DNA of 64,000 nt from Mucilaginibacter phyllosphaerae (GTDB lineage: Bacteria; Bacteroidota; Bacteroidia; Sphingobacteriales; Sphingobacteriaceae), in assembly GCF_004378255.1 (NCBI RefSeq), contig NZ_SNQG01000003.1, positions 434,001 through 498,000 on the forward strand, written 5' to 3'. The position numbers were made by a program, and so were the translations under genes. Positions 63,081-64,000 of this stretch are shown piece after piece. Under the pieces are notes generated by a model. It saw only the letters and a list, made by a program, of their open reading frames with translations. It made no database searches and had not been told where the DNA came from. Each line of letters begins with the position of its first letter. Position 1 is the first letter of the stretch.

Positions 63081-63402
63081 GAATAAGTGCCGGAGGCTGA
63101 ATAAGGGAGGAACGAGCTTATTCATTATGCCGTAAGCTTTTGGCCTCTTCCAAAAAAGAAAACGGTCAACAATTTAGCTGCGCTTTTTACCCGTTCGCAT
63201 AAAAATTAAATCAAAAAATAGCTGGTATAAACTCCCTGGTTTATAAAGCGAACTCCTACAGAATTGGAGATGTGCCAGACTTATTACCCAGGGGAAAGCA
63301 AGTGCCTGCCTGCCGGATGAGCGGGATGAATAAGCCAGGTTAAGCGGAGCGTACGGTCTTATTCGGCAAAGCGGATGGGGCATACGGCAGGCAGGCTCTT
63401 GC
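63081..63402. repeat. Nested inverted repeats in a 630-bp gene-free region
   Basis: A 22-nt inverted repeat (63298-63319 and 63381-63402, 20/22 matched, core GCCTGCCTGCCGG) encloses a GAATAAG/CTTATTC pair (63328-63334, 63358-63364). Three more copies of GAATAAG or its complement occur at 63081, 63099 and 63117. I see no convincing gene in 63053-63683; two minus-strand frames there have poor composition. Confidence 0.55.
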
Positions 63403-63648
63403 AGCGCGGCCCGGAATCTGGCGAAGGAATGCAGCAAAGCAAATGGATGAGCCTGATGGGAGGGCATGGGAATGCAGCAGGGATGGCAGCGGCATCCTTC
63501 GGGAGAAGATACAGCGGATTCAGCCCGGCCCCTTTCCAATCCAAATGAGCAAGAGGGGGGCTGCCCGGATGATCCCAATTGATGAAAGAGAAAAGCAGGT
63601 AGCGCTTATCGCTTATCTTACATAAAAAAATGGCTTTTAAACGGGTAA

Positions 63649-63678
63649 TTGCTAATGATGATTTATTCACTAACTTTG
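63649..63678 (+). promoter_or_regulatory. Promoter of the DUF6660-like gene
   Basis: TTG (63649-63651) and TAACTTTG (63671-63678) are 19 bp apart, a full match to the Bacteroidota -33/-7 promoter. The next ATG is only 5 bp downstream, so the transcript may be leaderless. Confidence 0.7.
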
Positions 63679-63683
63679 TAAAA

Positions 63684-64000
63684 ATGAAGTACCTGGCGAT
63701 CGTCTTCAGTATTTATATGACTCTACTTTCCCTGATGCCCTGTCAGGATAAGGAAGATATTGCCTCCAATTTTATTTTCAGCACTTCCTTTCATAGCAGT
63801 CATTCGGCAAAAGAGCATAGCGGCCAGGAAGTGTGCCCGCCTTTTTGTACCTGTTCGTGCTGTTCTACGGCAAGAACGCTTACATCAAAGCCCCTGACCA
63901 TCGTATTTTTTAAAATCGTTGAAAGTCAATATCCTGACAGCAAAATCTCCGCTTTACAGGACCAGCCTCTCTCCGTCTGGCAGCCCCCACAATCCGTATA
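63684..64000 (+). CDS. DUF6660-like Cys-rich exported protein (partial, runs off window)
   Basis: 105 codons are visible. It has an N-terminal signal-like segment (MKYLAIVFSIYMTLLSLMPC), a His/Ser-rich stretch and a CPPFCTCSCC cysteine cluster near residue 52, as in DUF6660 proteins that precede heavy-metal efflux genes. The stop lies beyond the window. A role in metal sensing or scavenging is inference. Confidence 0.7.
   Translation, partial: MKYLAIVFSIYMTLLSLMPCQDKEDIASNFIFSTSFHSSHSAKEHSGQEVCPPFCTCSCCSTARTLTSKPLTIVFFKIVESQYPDSKISALQDQPLSVWQPPQSV

Noticed and set aside
63174..63578. 134-codon minus-strand frame rich in Ser, Arg and Pro
   Set aside because: Composition is that of chance ORFs in a repeat-bearing noncoding stretch; overlaps another poor frame (63359-63670) and both lack homology or context.

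Overview
ORGANISM. The window looks like the chromosome of a Bacteroidota species, most likely family Sphingobacteriaceae (Mucilaginibacter/Pedobacter-like). The evidence is TAnnTTTG-type -7 promoter elements, a SusC/SusD pair, Bacteroidota-type Tra genes, RteC, DUF4134-type pilins and a PRTRC cassette. The genus is inferred from overall flavour, not proven.

LAYOUT. Positions 1-6.9 kb are host chromosome. A compact minus-strand operon runs DUF427 protein > flavoprotein disulfide reductase > ABC ATPase > permease/substrate-binding fusion > EgtB > EgtD. This reads as an ergothioneine synthesis, uptake and possibly redox-recycling unit. Small palindromic repeats lie downstream of it. A tRNA-Glu(TTC) gene follows at 6.94 kb. 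From there to the end of the window everything belongs to one integrative and conjugative element (ICE) whose far end is not present. A large serine recombinase abuts the tRNA, and its reading frame runs through the tRNA terminator and into the tRNA itself.

ELEMENT CORE (about 8.5-41 kb, almost all minus strand). After several unknown genes comes an ancillary block: PH-domain protein, DUF4099/DUF3945 protein, ArdC-like antirestriction protein and an M23 peptidase. It is followed by a VirD4-type coupling protein and a giant methylase-helicase. The mating-pore operon TraN-M-L-K-J then runs through three tandem TraI-like paralogues to TraG-F-E. Upstream of it are ParA, a ribbon-helix-helix-like protein, a relaxase, MobA, a primase, a Fic protein and RteC. 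The relaxase and MobA genes are separated by an exactly phased array of 33 degenerate 8-bp units that fills the whole intergenic gap.

CARGO (about 41-58.5 kb). First is a putative bacteriocin cassette: a C39 peptidase with membrane segments but no ATPase, a membrane protein, a divergent rhomboid protease, a 55-aa Gly-rich two-cysteine peptide and HTH regulators. Then come a MauE-like protein, a DUF6520 protein and a TlpA-SusC-SusD operon with a structured leader. After two small XRE regulators there is a type III CBASS operon: CD-NTase, HORMA, TRIP13 and a SAVED protein carrying a C-terminal HExxH metallopeptidase-like domain. It is transcribed divergently from a translationally coupled trio: an ECF-like sigma factor, a small helical protein and an ImmA/IrrE peptidase. 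A long imperfect palindrome separates the two operons.

RIGHT PART (58.5-64 kb). A PRTRC cassette (E1-like ThiF, E2-like protein B, Ub-like protein C, protein E and accessories) has one apparent frameshift. It is followed by a nested inverted-repeat region and the start of a DUF6660-like Cys-rich protein.

MOST NOTABLE. (1) CBASS with a SAVED-metallopeptidase effector and a sigma factor/protease regulatory trio. (2) The 33 x 8-bp array between mobA and the relaxase gene, close to a ParA/RHH pair. (3) The cryptic bacteriocin-like cassette. (4) A helically phased ACGGTAA operator array upstream of the fic gene.
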